Part shown: one piece after another, positions 47,083 to 57,615 of the stretch | Position numbering within the stretch: the stretch's first letter is position 1 | Layout: each line of letters begins with the position of its first letter | DNA from: Maniola hyperantus | Lineage: Eukaryota > Arthropoda > Insecta > Lepidoptera > Nymphalidae | Reading direction: 5' to 3' | NCBI RefSeq assembly: GCF_902806685.2 | Contig: NC_048539.1 | Span: 10,676,501 to 10,740,500, forward strand | Length of the DNA stretch: 64,000 bases | Position numbers and translations under genes: made by a program | The notes under the pieces: generated by a model | The model's input: only the letters and a program-made list of their open reading frames with translations | What the model was told of the DNA's origin: nothing | Databases searched by the model: none

Positions 47083-47336
47083 TATAAACAACTTAACCTC
47101 CAATCCGGGTTTATTAGTCTTGGGATGACCCTAGTATGAATCAAACGCAGTTCCAATGTCCACAGTCTTATATTCAGGTACACTTGTCACATCCACTTAG
47201 TTTATATCTAGCTTAATTAATCACCTAGTACTTATATCTCGCTTAATTACTTTTATATCGTTCCTTTTTTACTCCCCCGCGCTCTCGCACCTCGACTCGC
47301 GGGTGACAGCTGGCCGGTTTTTCTGTGTTGCCCACA
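47083..47336 (-). repeat. LTR copy 2 (5' LTR in minus reading)
   Basis: I found no difference from 38227-38480 over 254 bp. The TATAAAAG complement lies at 47250-47257 and the AATAAA complement at 47110-47115. The outer flank is ATAG. In the minus reading this is the promoter-bearing LTR. Confidence 0.85.
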
Positions 47337-47509
47337 ATAGGGTGTAACCAGAACGCTGGCAAAAACGAAGATATGTGATAGTACTGATAATTATATGTAA
47401 CTAGATATGATACCATAAGAAAAAAAACGCGAAAAAATATTACATAAAAAATCCTATAATTTTGTAAAAGTTCACGTACGTATATTGCAAATAAAACATC
47501 TGACTCACG

Positions 47510-47718
47510 CTAGAGTTCAACGAAAGTTGCGCAAGTGACCACTCGGGTCAATGCCTCATCAACGCCTAGCGTAAAACTAGGACCTAGAAAGCTGAAACTT
47601 TGCGTAGAGGTTCCCGTTACATTGTAGACTAGGAATAAGCCCGTATTATTTTTATTCCAATAAAAATAAAGAGAATTTATATATTCGTCAAGCGAAGCCG
47701 CGGGCGGTCGCTAGTCAA
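47510..47718 (-). repeat. Dispersed repeat ending CTAGCGACCGCCCGCGG
   Basis: On the minus strand it begins CTAGCGACCGCCCGCGGCTT and runs through CTCTACGCAAAGTTTCAGCT and GATGAGGCATTGACCCGAGT. It is of the same general type as family C (a head rich in CGCGGCTTCG), though the body differs. Confidence 0.45.
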
Positions 47719-48026
47719 TATTATTATACTAAAACAAAATAAGTATTATTGGCTTCATAATAAATGGTGTCGTAATAGAACCCAAATAGCTTTATATTAA
47801 CCCAGTATGAATTACAGGCCGAAGCCATCTCAAAAATTTAGAATTCACAGAGATCAAATCAACGAAAATCTGGGTCAAACTCGAAACATATTCCCGACAT
47901 AATTTGCTAAAAGGCTGTCTCTGTAGGGGTATTTCAAAGCAACAGATTTATTTCTAATCTATTATGTAATATTGTAAGAAAGATCTGTTGCATGTACTTA
48001 GGAGTAGATACAGTAGACTATACTGT
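47719..48026. other. Unassigned DNA
   Basis: I see no gene or repeat. Confidence 0.4.
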
Positions 48027-48080
48027 TGCAGGATTTTTAAAAATTCAACCCTTCGGGGTTGAATTTTTAAAAATCCTGCA
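48027..48080. repeat. Perfect palindrome, 25-bp arms
   Basis: The left arm 48027-48051 begins TGCAGGATTTTTAAAAATTC, a TTCG loop follows (48052-48055), and the right arm 48056-48080 is its exact complement. The right arm belongs to the family B copy that continues to 48148, so the left arm is an inverted duplicate of that repeat's edge. Confidence 0.9.
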
Positions 48081-48148
48081 AGGGGTGAAATAGGGCTTTG
48101 AAATTTGTGTAGTCCACGCAGACGAAGTCGTAGCATAAGCTAGTTATA
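48056..48148 (-). repeat. Dispersed repeat family B, 5' part, minus copy
   Basis: Read from the right: CTAGCTTATGCTACGACTTC, GTCTGCGTGGACTACACAAA, TTTCAAAGCCCTATTTCACC. It stops at the palindrome. Confidence 0.65.
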
Positions 48149-48857
48149 TTATATTAGTTGTCAACTTTTGGCTGAATAAAGGATTTTTGTTTTTTTACTT
48201 GTACAGGTATACGAATAATACCTGGAGACATTTTTCATCCCGAATTTCATACATGAATTAATAAAAAACATTGTATACATTGCCTGAATGTTTTAGGTAT
48301 TCTATGGAATGCTTAGGTATTCTATATAATACCAGAGTATACAGATTGCCGGTAACATAATACATGGTATATCTATGTTTTTATTCCAAGTCAGGTTAGC
48401 ATTTGAATGTATTTTTACCTGATTCGAAGTGACACGGTGCAGTCTAAACTCTAACATGGAAACAGATGCCGAAGGTGGCCACGAAGTGGTACATAAACTG
48501 AATGTCGGAGATTATATGACTTCATTGGCCTAAATAGCAAATAGCCTTCCACTTGCCTAGACCTGAGACGATTTTACCCAAATTGGTCCAGTTAATGTAA
48601 CTCAGGATCTCCTATTTTAGGCATGCAACCACAATGCATCTCGATTTGCAAGAGAGATTTTCAAAAGATGAAGAATCGGAAACTCTGTAAAAATTACAAT
48701 GTTACAAGAATTCTTTGAAAACGTTCATCATGATCATGGTCGACTTTGCTTAGACTTAAGACAGAATTAAAACAGAACAGATGTATATCTCTTACATAAC
48801 TCTATCTCGTTTTAACGCAGTCTTAAGTCTGAGAAGTCAAAGTTTGCTCTATAGATC
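48149..48857. other. Unassigned DNA
   Basis: I see no gene or clear repeat. Confidence 0.4.
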
Positions 48858-48998
48858 TCAGCCTTAGAGTGAAAAGGGTTTGGCCATAGTCTACCACGCT
48901 GGCTCTGTGCGCATTGGTAGACTTCACACACCTTTGAGAACATATGGAGAACTCTCAGGCATGCAGGCTTCCTCATGTTTTTCTTCACCGCAAACAAA
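48858..48998 (-). mobile_element. SINE1 internal fragment
   Basis: GGCCATAGTCTACCACGCTG, GGTAGACTTCACACACCTTT and GAGAACTCTCAGGCATGCAG correspond to the 3' half of SINE1 in reverse. The tRNA head is missing. Confidence 0.7.
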
Positions 48999-49307
48999 AC
49001 TTCGTTTTCGTTGAAAACATTACTTACTTATTAGTTATTACCATTTGTTACACATAACAAATCATCGCAAAGGAACATCAATCATGTTCGCACCGTAAGG
49101 TACGTACCCACCTAGGTAGGCAGATAAAGTATCGCAAGATCGATACGTTCATGTAACGAGTGAGCCCTTGACCGCTCCATCATTCATGTCACTAGCTGTT
49201 TGTCTAATCGTTCAAAATACCACGCCGCCGCGCCGTTGTGACATACTGTGACTTGCGAGATTCCTCAAAATAGCTCTTTGTAATCAATACAAAAGTGATA
49301 CGAAGTA

Positions 49308-49470
49308 ATAGTCCGCGACAGGTTGAGATCGCAATCGGGGTATGAGGCGGCGGGACCGGCCTCACACACCCGCATGCCACCCGAGCTTGCCCGCACCGGG
49401 TTAGCGCGTGGGCTGCGCGGGTGTGCGAGGCGTTACCCCCCTTGATTGCTATCTCGACCTGTCGTGTAGA
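49308..49470 (+). mobile_element. GC-rich hairpin MITE-like element, copy 6
   Basis: ATAGTCCGCGACAGGTTGAG and CTATCTCGACCTGTCGTGTA are the arms. The interior holds CTCACACACCCGCATGCCAC and CGCGGGTGTGCGAGGCGTTA. Same orientation as copy 1. Confidence 0.8.
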
Positions 49471-49834
49471 GACTCTTTAAGTATTAGATACTTATTGTTT
49501 GATACTTTGCTTACATGAGTTAAGGTCATAAAGTATTACTTTACGGCTTTTGCACCGGTTTATCGAAGCAACTGGGCGTCATACCGGCGTTTGAAGCAGT
49601 CATCCCTCCCTTCTACAACATGGGGTTATTTTAGCGTTTAAACTATCGTGAGTGATTTTCGTTATATATGTATCACATACCGGCTTTACTCACGTGTTTA
49701 ATCGACGTTAGCCCGACTAATTTCGAACCCATCCGGTGTCCTTTTTCACAGGGACTCAGTTCTAACCGCGACGCTGTGTGAACTGAGTCTTATTATCTTT
49801 TCCTAAGGAAGAAGAAACCCTCATGGATACTTCA
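49471..49834. other. Unassigned DNA
   Basis: I see no gene or repeat. Confidence 0.4.
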
Positions 49835-50006
49835 GTGCTTCAGGCATCTTCTTCTTCTTGAAGTGCCGTTTCCTATCGGAGGTCAGCAACCATGAAGGAT
49901 ATCTGCACTTTGGACGCTGCTGCGCAGAAAAGAGATTGGGACTCTTCCCGTACCGTAAATTCTTTACCCACGATGTTCTTCTTCGGCCAGGTGGTCTTCT
50001 TCCGGC
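49835..50006 (-). pseudogene. LINE ORF2 C-terminal relic with (GAA)n tail
   Basis: The minus strand reads AGRRPPGRRRTSWVKNLR, then YGKSPNLFSA. A shift of frame then restores AAASKVQISFMVADLR followed by a stop and CTTCAAGAAGAAGAAG. These are the usual last ~55 residues of an RTE/Jockey-type polymerase with its short purine tail. The relic at 1236-1386 ends the same way. The frameshift shows it is dead. Confidence 0.7.
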
Positions 50007-50764
50007 TATTTTCACCTGAATAATGAACTGAAGGAGGCTTCAGGCATACCCGACTCTATTGGGTATGTTGTCCAATGTACTACGGTCTTAAAAACTCCCC
50101 TCTCCTCGGCTCTAGGTAATTTTTAGGTAATTTTCCTTTGCCTTTCCGTCCTATGCATTCCGTCTAAAAAATCTCCTAGCAAAAATTTTTTTGGGTAATT
50201 TAATATTAATTTACATTGTTGTAAAGTACCCTGAACCTTCAATTTACTAATTAAATTTGTTTACTATGATACAACTTTGAAATCGGCTTAAATTAATGAT
50301 GTCAAGTTATTTCCGGAGGGATATAATAGTAAAAGGTCAAAAGGTCACCCCAAACGATTTAACAGTTTGCCTGACAAAGTTTGAAGGAAAATTACTTGTA
50401 CAAATGTTTGGGTATTACTTAATTCTACTAATGAAATTGTAAATTGGGTTTCAAATTTGTTTGTGCGTGCAAAATGCAAAATCATTGATAGTTCAGTCCT
50501 TTGGTAGTTCTGTCTGGAAAGTTTCCCGGGGCTTGTTTTTGGTGAAAATTAGTTATTTCATAGATTTCGACGTGCTCTTTCCGAATTTTCATTTTGCCAC
50601 CTCGTATCTTTGCCGCTCGCACCGCCATCTTGGAAAAATGGCGCCCAAAAACAGTTTTTAGATGATAACTTCTTTCCGACTCATTTTAAGATTAAAATAG
50701 TTATGTAATAAATTAAACTAGAGATAATTTCCTACAGTTTCAGTTTAATGAAACTGCCATACCC
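50007..50764. other. Unassigned DNA
   Basis: A 66-codon frame at 50461-50661 has no recognised domain. I support no gene. Confidence 0.4.
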
Positions 50765-50846
50765 CTTCCAAGTTAGCCCGCTTCCATCTTAGACTGCATT
50801 AGTACTTATCATAAGATGAGGTCGCAGTGGCTAACTTGCAGTAGAA
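50765..50846 (+). mobile_element. SINE2 3'-end fragment
   Basis: TTCCAAGTTAGCCCGCTTCC, ATCTTAGACTGCATTAGTAC and GAGGTCGCAGTGGCTAACTT match SINE2 at 21511-21600. Confidence 0.6.
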
Positions 50847-50871
50847 TAAAAGAAAATCTAGCACGAGTATT

Positions 50872-50904
50872 CCCCGATTGCCATCCCGACCTGTCGCGTA
50901 CTAT
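50872..50904. repeat. Isolated right end of a GC-rich hairpin element
   Basis: CCCCGATTGCCATCCCGACC followed by TGTCGCGTACTATA is the normal right end of the hairpin family, placed just before a further copy. Confidence 0.7.
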
Positions 50905-51085
50905 ACGTACGAAATAGCAGTCGGAGAGGGAGCGCCCCCGGTGCGGGCGAGCGTGGGTGACGTGCGGGTGTGCGGGACGTCCCCCCCGCCTCATAAATAA
51001 ATAAATATATAAAATAAATAATTTCGTTTATTGTTTCATTATTGCTCATACCCCGATTGCCATTTCAATTTGTCGCGGACTATAT
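50905..51085 (-). mobile_element. GC-rich hairpin element copy 7, interrupted
   Basis: ACGAAATAGCAGTCGGAGAG begins the element, though the GACAGGTCGAG part of the left arm is lost. GGTGCGGGCGAGCGTGGGTG and CGGGACGTCCCCCCCGCCTC form the interior. At 50994-51046 an AT-rich piece (AAATAAATAAATATATAAAA and on) splits the CCTCAT box, and CATACCCCGATTGCCATTTC with GTCGCGGACTATA then resumes. So a small AT-rich insertion or expansion lies inside the hairpin. Confidence 0.7.
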
Positions 51086-51089
51086 GTAT

Positions 51090-51456
51090 AGTTAGGGTTG
51101 CCAGGCGTCCGGATAAAGCCGGACATAGGTAGGCTTTTTGATTGCGTGTCCGGCCAAAATAAACGGTGTCCGGCTTGTCCGGCTTTTGTTAGGCTTTTAA
51201 CATTTCGCAAAGGAGCGTGGCCGAGCGCCGCAGGCGAGTCGACTGTCGGTCGCTCCCGCAGGCGGCAGTGCCGCCTGACAACAAAATTTATGACAATAAT
51301 AAAAAAGCTTGATTTTACAAACGATTTTTTGTCGTACCTATTAATACTAAGACACAAAATCCTCAATAATGTAGGATGTCCGGCCTTTCTACCCAAATGT
51401 CCAGCCAAACTGGCTGGTCTGTCCGGCTTTTAGGTTTGGCGACCTATCAACCCTAT
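51090..51456. mobile_element. Inverted-repeat DNA element (GTCCGG-rich)
   Basis: The left end TAGGGTTGCCAGGCGTCCGG and the complement of the right end (TAGGGTTGATAGGTCGCCAA) are imperfect inverted repeats. GTCCGGC boxes repeat inside both arms. A GC-rich centre (GAGCGCCGCAGGCGAG) is present. Long frames on both strands (111 and 120 codons) are shadows of each other and show no transposase motif. Confidence 0.6.
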
Positions 51457-51782
51457 GTATAATATACACGTCTGACAGCACATATACCTACCAAATTAAC
51501 CTTTTAGTAATGCAATCACTGCATTGACACTTCACAGTGACCGAGTTCGTACGCCTCGTGCATATTGATTTTAAGCTACTCGACTATTGTGTGAATCGCT
51601 AGCATTTAACTGATGAAGGACGCTATTACCCAGACACTATCCATATTGATGAGTTTTAAGTGACCTACTGAAATTTAGCTCTTTTTTACAGACTAAATAG
51701 GTTGCCTGGGTCAAAAATAAATTATTTTGTAATGATTTATTAAATAGATAGGATTCCAAAATACGTAAAATATATTTGTACA
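51457..51782. other. Unassigned DNA
   Basis: I see no gene or repeat. Confidence 0.4.
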
Positions 51783-52025
51783 CTAGCTTATGCTCGCGAC
51801 TTTGTCCTCGTCGACTACACAAACTTCATACCCCTATTTTACACCCTCAGGGTTGGACTTTTCAAAAATCCTTTTTAACGTATGTCTACTTAATAATAGC
51901 TATCTGCATGCAAAATTTCAGCCCGATCCGTCCAATAGTTTGAGCTGTATGCTGATAGATCAGTCAGTCAGTCAATCAGTCAGACAGTCAGTCAGTCAGA
52001 CAGCTTTTCTTTTTATATATAGGTA
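51783..52025 (+). repeat. Dispersed repeat family B
   Basis: CTAGCTTATGCTCGCGACTT, TCGACTACACAAACTTCATA, ATAATAGCTATCTGCATGCA, CAGCCCGATCCGTCCAATAG and a (CAGT)n run ending CTTTTTATATATAG are in family order. Confidence 0.7.
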
Positions 52026-52214
52026 TAGATTAATTTTGAGAATATGGCTGGTGTGCTGCCAAAGATATTCCAGGATGCGTAGCGAGAGGGGAGGAACCAC
52101 TAAAAGAATCGGTTCATTTTCATAGCTCATGCTCTTTGAGCTTTTTTTCACTAGTTTTAGGAAAAGTAGCCTAAGTGTGGTCTAATATTGAGAATACTAT
52201 GCAGGAAGATGAAG

Positions 52215-52352
52215 TATAGTTCGCGGCAGGTTGAGATGGTAATCGGGGTATTATAATGCGGGGGCACCCACGCGCTTACCGGGTGCGTGTGACTTGCGGA
52301 TGTGCGGGGCGTTCTCTCCCCGAGTGCCATCTTGGTCTGTCGCGTACTATAG
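52215..52352 (+). mobile_element. GC-rich hairpin MITE-like element, copy 8
   Basis: TATAGTTCGCGGCAGGTTGA and CATCTTGGTCTGTCGCGTAC are the arms. The interior is shortened (GGGGGCACCCACGCGCTTAC, GATGTGCGGGGCGTTCTCTC). Confidence 0.75.
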
Positions 52353-52961
52353 CTGCAATAGCATGAATAAAACCGAAGGGTTACATTTTATAGAACCGCA
52401 CTGTAAACATTGAAAGGGCAAATAATTTTAGATTTCCCTCGAAATTACTTTAATTTTATTATCAATTTGGCACGAGAGCTTACCAAGTTTTGAACTTTTC
52501 GAGGCTTTAAAATTACCTGAAAATGAACAGTGACAACATCAAACGAAAATAATCAACCGACCTCTGCCAAGAGAGCAGGTATAGGTAAAAGGTCAACAAA
52601 AGCGATAACCGCGGTTTATTGAAGGAACAATGAAATTTTAAACCGACTTCATTAAAAAAGATATCAAGAGTCTTACGACACCTTTTTGTGAACGTAACAT
52701 TCATTAAAAATTACTAAGTTATTTCCTGCAGCTTCGTTCACGTAGAATTAATTAGGTATATTTATGTCCGTATCCACAACATACCTACCTGAGCCTCTTT
52801 TTGTGCTACATCAGTACATAAAAATTTAGTTCAATGGTTTAGCCCTGAAAATCTATCAAACAGACAGACACTTTTTCTCAAAAACTACTGTATGGATTTT
52901 CATACGGTTTTCACCAATAGAAAGATGTATTAACTATCTAAGATGGTTATATAGGCTACTA
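52353..52961. other. Unassigned DNA
   Basis: I see no gene; an AAACAGACAGACAC scrap lies at 52858-52871. Confidence 0.4.
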
Positions 52962-53167
52962 GGTGATGATGCCCGTGACTTTGTCCGCGTGGATTAAGGT
53001 ATTTGAAATTTCGTGAGAACTCATTGATTTTCCGGGATCAAAAGTAGCCTATGTCCTACCTCGGGCCGCAAGTTATCTCTGTACCAAACATCGAAATCAG
53101 TTAAACGGATGAACGAATCCGTAAAAAGCTAGCAGACAGACAGACAGACACACTTTCGTATATTTAC
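52962..53167 (+). repeat. Dispersed repeat family A
   Basis: GATGATGCCCGTGACTTTGT, CCGCGTGGATTAAGGT, AGTAGCCTATGTCCTACCTC, AAGTTATCTCTGTACCAAAC, AGCTAGCAGACAGACAGACA and CACTTTCGTATA make it the best-preserved A copy on the plus strand. Confidence 0.7.
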
Positions 53168-54044
53168 AAAATTACTATCGATAATCCAGGAGCATTTTAC
53201 GAAAATAAGTTACCGGTATGACGATAATATTATTGTGAAATAAGGGCGGAAAAAATCGCCCCATCAAAGAGCTTCCGTGGCGTGAGCTGAGCAATTGCGG
53301 AATTGTTCCTTGAATGAACAAAGGGTTTCCTCCGATATCTCAATAAAATCTATCTAGGTATATTATGGCTTTTCGGATGGAAAGCTTAAGTTGTGTTTAG
53401 TGGTTGTTGTTGAGAATTTCCTACCAGAAGATTCTTTGTTTCATGGACCTGCTGTTATTCGAATATTAGAGTGTGTTATTAAATTGGTATATAGAATGAT
53501 TTTACATAATATAATTAGTTTTAATTTTTTGTGTGGTGCCGTCAGTAAGTTCGCATTGTACCTATATTTTATTTTTATCCTATATCATGACTGCAGCCGT
53601 ACACCGTCTACCAACGAAATTGCTAAAAAGTCGGATTATTATGGTTTGCTCTTTTATTTATAGTTTTATTTAGTTTTATTTATTTGGGACAGTAAACAAT
53701 TACCTACATATTATGTATTAAAATTACTCTAACCTCTAAATAATTAATTAATCTACCTACGCAACATTTAAAACATTTACGTAAAAATCTTAGTTAAATT
53801 ATGAAAAATTCGGTTAAATATTCATTAAGTAAAGTTTCAGCTACAAAAGCATTATAACGTGACTCTAAAAATAAATCTGTTAATAAAAATTCCAAGGAAC
53901 CAAATTAAAAATGTTAGGATCTTTTAAAATAAATCCTTTTTGTTTTTAGGTCAATAGCCCTAGTAGAAAGTTTAGTTTTTCTATCTTGGATCAAGTGGGA
54001 TTTTTAAATAAGCAGTGGAAAAAACCCGTTCGAACAGTATTTCT
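53168..54044. other. Unassigned AT-rich DNA
   Basis: A 90-codon frame at 53391-53663 is hydrophobic and AT-driven. I support no gene. Confidence 0.4.
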
Positions 54045-54368
54045 GTTTTTAAGGTTCCGTGCCGGAAGTGCGGTAACAGGACCGCATTACTAAGTCTTCG
54101 TTGTCCGTCTGTCTGTCGTCTGTTATGGTCTGTCGTCTGTCTGTCAGAGGGTTTTATCTCAAGAACCGTAATAGGTCGAAGTTGAAGTTTCACAGAGTGT
54201 GTATTTCTGTTGGCCCTATAATAACAAATAGTAAAAACCAAGATGGTGAATTTCAAAATGGCCACCATGCATTTTTTTAAAGTAGGTATATATAGTGACA
54301 TAATTATCTTGTACGATGGTACGAAACCCATTGTCTGCGATTCCAACTCGCACTTAACTAGTTTCTTA
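54045..54368 (+). repeat. Family D variant (AAGATGGTGAATTTC type)
   Basis: It starts TTTTTAAGGTTCCGTGCCGG, has a GTCTGTCTGTC run, AAGATGGTGAATTTCAAAAT and GGCCACCATGC, and ends ATTCCAACTCGCACTTAACT. The outer blocks match family D and the interior is a separate subfamily. Confidence 0.55.
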
Positions 54369-56688
54369 TTAATCGCATTCAACCCTTTCATAATTTGATG
54401 ACGGAAACACAGTCGCTGTTTTTGTAGGTAGGTAAAATTATTTGATCCTTTGTGTTTTAATGCTTTTGGTCTGCTAAAAGTGGTTTTTCACATGAGTGAG
54501 CAAAGAGCGATTGCGATAGATGAGGGACGTAAATGGTTCCGTTTGTGATAAAGCCTCAATGCAAAGAGATCCAATCGTCAATTGTCAATCTGTGGATTTG
54601 TTCAGTGACGCTCAACGTTTCAGTAAAATGGCTCTTCGAATGCCATGTCTTTTGTTGGGTATAAAATAAAATGTATTTACTAAAACAAAAATTTTACTAT
54701 TTCAATAAGACTAAAATGGATACGGGCGATTTGATTCCTTAATTTTCACATAGCAAACGGCGCTGAATTTACAAACAATTCGTATTTTAAAAAGTCTATC
54801 CAATTAGAAGTCCTTTTTATTACACTTTTTACCAAATTTTTTCAGCTCTTTTTTTGTGAACTTCGTTTTATTCAAAGTTTATTCAAATTGATCCAGAGAC
54901 TAATGAACCCATGTACCTTTTTAAGCTGACATTTTCTTTAGTATGGACGGGAAAAGTTGGACACCTTCATACTATTTTGGTACATTTAGACAGCATTTAG
55001 ATACTTACTTAATTTACTTCGGTGTCATTTTACATGAAAACTTACAGTCAGATTCTTGTTTGGATAATGTTTTTGTAAGTATAAACTAAAACATTATCCG
55101 AACAAGAATAAAACAGAATAAAGTTTGAACCCTTTTTGGAATCTCAGTTTCTAATGAATTCCGACAAAAGCGCTTGGTTTTCATACCTCCACAAACACGC
55201 AGAAATGGAATACTTAAGCAGAATGTATCCTTACCTTGCGGGTGGGACATACCGAACCAAACGTAGGTACATAATACATAACCATCGATTTATGAAACAG
55301 ACGATGTATCAATGTAAATGTAGGTAGGTCATAAAGAAGGTGCAACATGACAGAAATGGATAGAGGCAAAAACATAAAGGCGTAAATTAAGCTTGTATAA
55401 CAAAGAAATAAACATTTACGTCTCGTTCAAAACAGAGCAAAATAAAGGGAGAAAATAAATGAGGCTGGACACACGTAAGCCGTTAGATAGCGAACTTTAT
55501 CTTAAGCAGTTTTCCACATCTCTTGCTTGAGATTCTCATGATGTTTGGTTTTGTGAAGAGCCGGCTGAGACATGTGGGAAACGTGCGGATGCAAACCGCG
55601 CCAACTCGGTATCTATTAAGTACCTATTTCTCTGAAAAAATGCTTCAGAATTTAACAATGGCACTTGAATACTTTCCAGACTGCCCTATGTAGGTACGAA
55701 TAGGAAATGGCGCTCCTATCGGGTTAATTTGACTCGCAATTCGCACTCTATTTCCATGTTTATCGTAACTCACATACCTACTCTTGCAGACCTAAACATT
55801 ATTATTTAATAATATGATCTAAATTCTAACGTTTCACGTCTTCTATAATCCGTTTTGAACTATGCCACAAGTGGTAAAATTCGTATGTATGGTATGCATT
55901 CCTATTTCGTTGAAAAAATATGAGGCATGTGGTCACAAAACAATTTAGTTTTACGGTTCTAAAAAAATTATAACCTCATATTTTTTAATAGAATTAAAAA
56001 ACCTTGAATTGAATAGATGTTATTTCTCAGGCCATACTAACGTACCTACCTACCTATACTATATTACTTAATTAGTAGCCACTTGAAGGGTGGGCCACTC
56101 TAATACACACTGTTTTACTTTTCAGCTATACAAAATTATGATATTTCGTCCTATACCGCTCAATGTATTGAAATAGAATCTTTGAGTATTAATATATCAC
56201 GAGGATTTTTTTATAAAAGCCTTTTTGAAAAACATAAAAGTTTCTTTATCACAAAGAATACCTGTAAACGGAAACTTTACATTCTCAAGGATTACAATTC
56301 TTTAGCTACATTAAAACTGTATAATTTACTGTTCCGTTTCTTACAAAGACATTCTTTTCATTCCGTTTGTGTGTGTCGGAATACGTAAGACCAAGGTAAA
56401 ATGTATGAAAGAATTTTTAGATAATAATAATATGGTAGATAATAATTAGATTGATACATCGCACATAGGTTGCATAGCTAAATCACATGCCAATGTTGTA
56501 CAAAAATATTATAATTATTTAAAAAAAAAAAACATTTTTCGATCAATTTCCCTTATTAGTTATTTATGAAAGTCGAGCTGAAAGATTCCCAAGGAGTTGA
56601 AAAAGTTCCCTCCGCACAATTATTATGGTGTTGCCAGGTATAGTTAGGTAGGTTAGGTATAGTTTTGTGCTTGCTAAATCCATACTTC
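54369..56688. other. Gene-free AT-rich stretch
   Basis: No exon, RNA or transposon can be supported over these 2.3 kb. Confidence 0.45.
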
Positions 56689-56832
56689 CATGCTAATATT
56701 ATAAATGCGAAAGTGTGTCTGTCCGTCTGTCTGTCTGTCTGTCTGCTAGCCTTTCACGGCCCATCCGTTCAACCGATTTTGACCAAATTTGGTACAGCGA
56801 TGGCTTGCAACCCGGGGAAGGACATAGGGGAA
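56689..56832 (-). repeat. Dispersed repeat family A, 3' half, minus copy
   Basis: ATAAATGCGAAAGTGTGTCT, a (GTCT)n run at 56719-56746, CACGGCCCATCCGTTCAACC and CCCGGGGAAGGACATAGGGG follow the reverse family order. Confidence 0.65.
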
Positions 56833-56987
56833 GGACATATAACTAAACGGCAGTTTTGTTTTACCGGTGGTTTTATGACACTGCAAAACAGCACTCCACA
56901 AACATGACCATTATTACTGCTAGCGGCTTACCACAGCAATATGGTGATTTGTGGTGAGCCGAGATAGCAACTGAATATATTATTACT

Positions 56988-57212
56988 AGATGAGGCCCGC
57001 GAATTCGTCCGCGTGGATTTAGGCTTTTAAAAATCCCGTGGGAACTCTTTGATTTCCCGGGATAAAAAGTAGCCTATGGCATTCTCCAGGTCTTTAACTA
57101 TACCCATGCAAAAAATCACGTCGATCCGTTGATCAGTTGCGACGTGATTGAAGGACAAACCAACAAACCAATAAACCAACAAACAAACACACTTTCACAT
57201 TTATAATATGGG
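56988..57212 (+). repeat. Dispersed repeat family A, A' subtype, well preserved
   Basis: ACTAGATGAGGCCCGCGAAT, TCGTCCGCGTGGATTTAGGC, TCCCGGGATAAAAAGTAGCC, ATTCTCCAGGTCTTTAACTA, ACAAACCAACAAACCAATAA and TTATAATATGGGTA give the most complete A' copy in the window. Confidence 0.7.
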
Positions 57213-57509
57213 TACTGATTATTTTTTTCTAGGTCCACTTAATTCTTCTAGAGAGACGTAGGTATACCTAAGTAGAAGTTTAAACAACTGTAGGAGTTTC
57301 AAAATTTGCGGTTCCCAACTTTGACTAACGTGTAACTAATACTCTCTAACAAAAAGAATTAAAACACTTAATTTAGTGAACTAATATTGTTAAAATAACG
57401 TACCTCAGGGCACGTGTTGCGACAGTTTAGAATAATGCATGAGTAATCAAAGAATAATAAAATAAATTAATTACTTGACAAAAAAAATAAGATCTATTAT
57501 GACGTAGAC

Positions 57510-57615
57510 GCCCGCTAAGAAAGGATTTATGAAAATTCAATCCCTAAAGCGGTAAAACAGAGGTTTGAAATTTGTGTAGTCCACGCGGAGGAAGTCGTGG
57601 ACATAAGCTACTAAA
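57510..57615 (-). repeat. Dispersed repeat family B, minus fragment
   Basis: Read from the right: TAGTAGCTTATGTCCACGAC, TTCCTCCGCGTGGACTACAC, AAATTTCAAACCTCTGTTTT, then ATTTTCATAAATCCTTTCTT. Confidence 0.6.

Larger units (their letters stand above)
38227..47336 (-). mobile_element. 9.1-kb non-coding LTR retroelement (LARD-like)
   Basis: Two direct repeats of 254 bp (38227-38480 and 47083-47336) agree at every base compared. ATAG lies directly left of the first (38223-38226) and directly right of the second (47337-47340). The inner flanks (GTCG, CTGA) do not match. That pattern is one insertion with a 4-bp target duplication, and it rules out two separate solo LTRs. On the minus strand each LTR starts TGTGGGC, then has TATAAAAG about 80 bp in and AATAAA about 220 bp in, in the order of U3-R-U5. 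The ~8.6-kb interior has no gag, protease, reverse transcriptase or integrase frame that I can recognise. I found no clear primer-binding site or polypurine tract; an ATTGGATGTGATTC lies about 8 bases inside the left LTR (minus reading). It matches the description of a large retrotransposon derivative moved by another element's proteins. Confidence 0.75.

Noticed and set aside
38227..47336. Two independent solo LTRs or SINEs instead of one element
   Set aside because: Each repeat alone lacks matching flanks (ATAG/GTCG and CTGA/ATAG), whereas the outermost flanks match each other as a target duplication.
50809..51433. Several overlapping 60-120-codon frames on both strands
   Set aside because: They are GC-driven shadows of the hairpin element and of the GTCCGG-rich inverted-repeat element, with no conserved domain.
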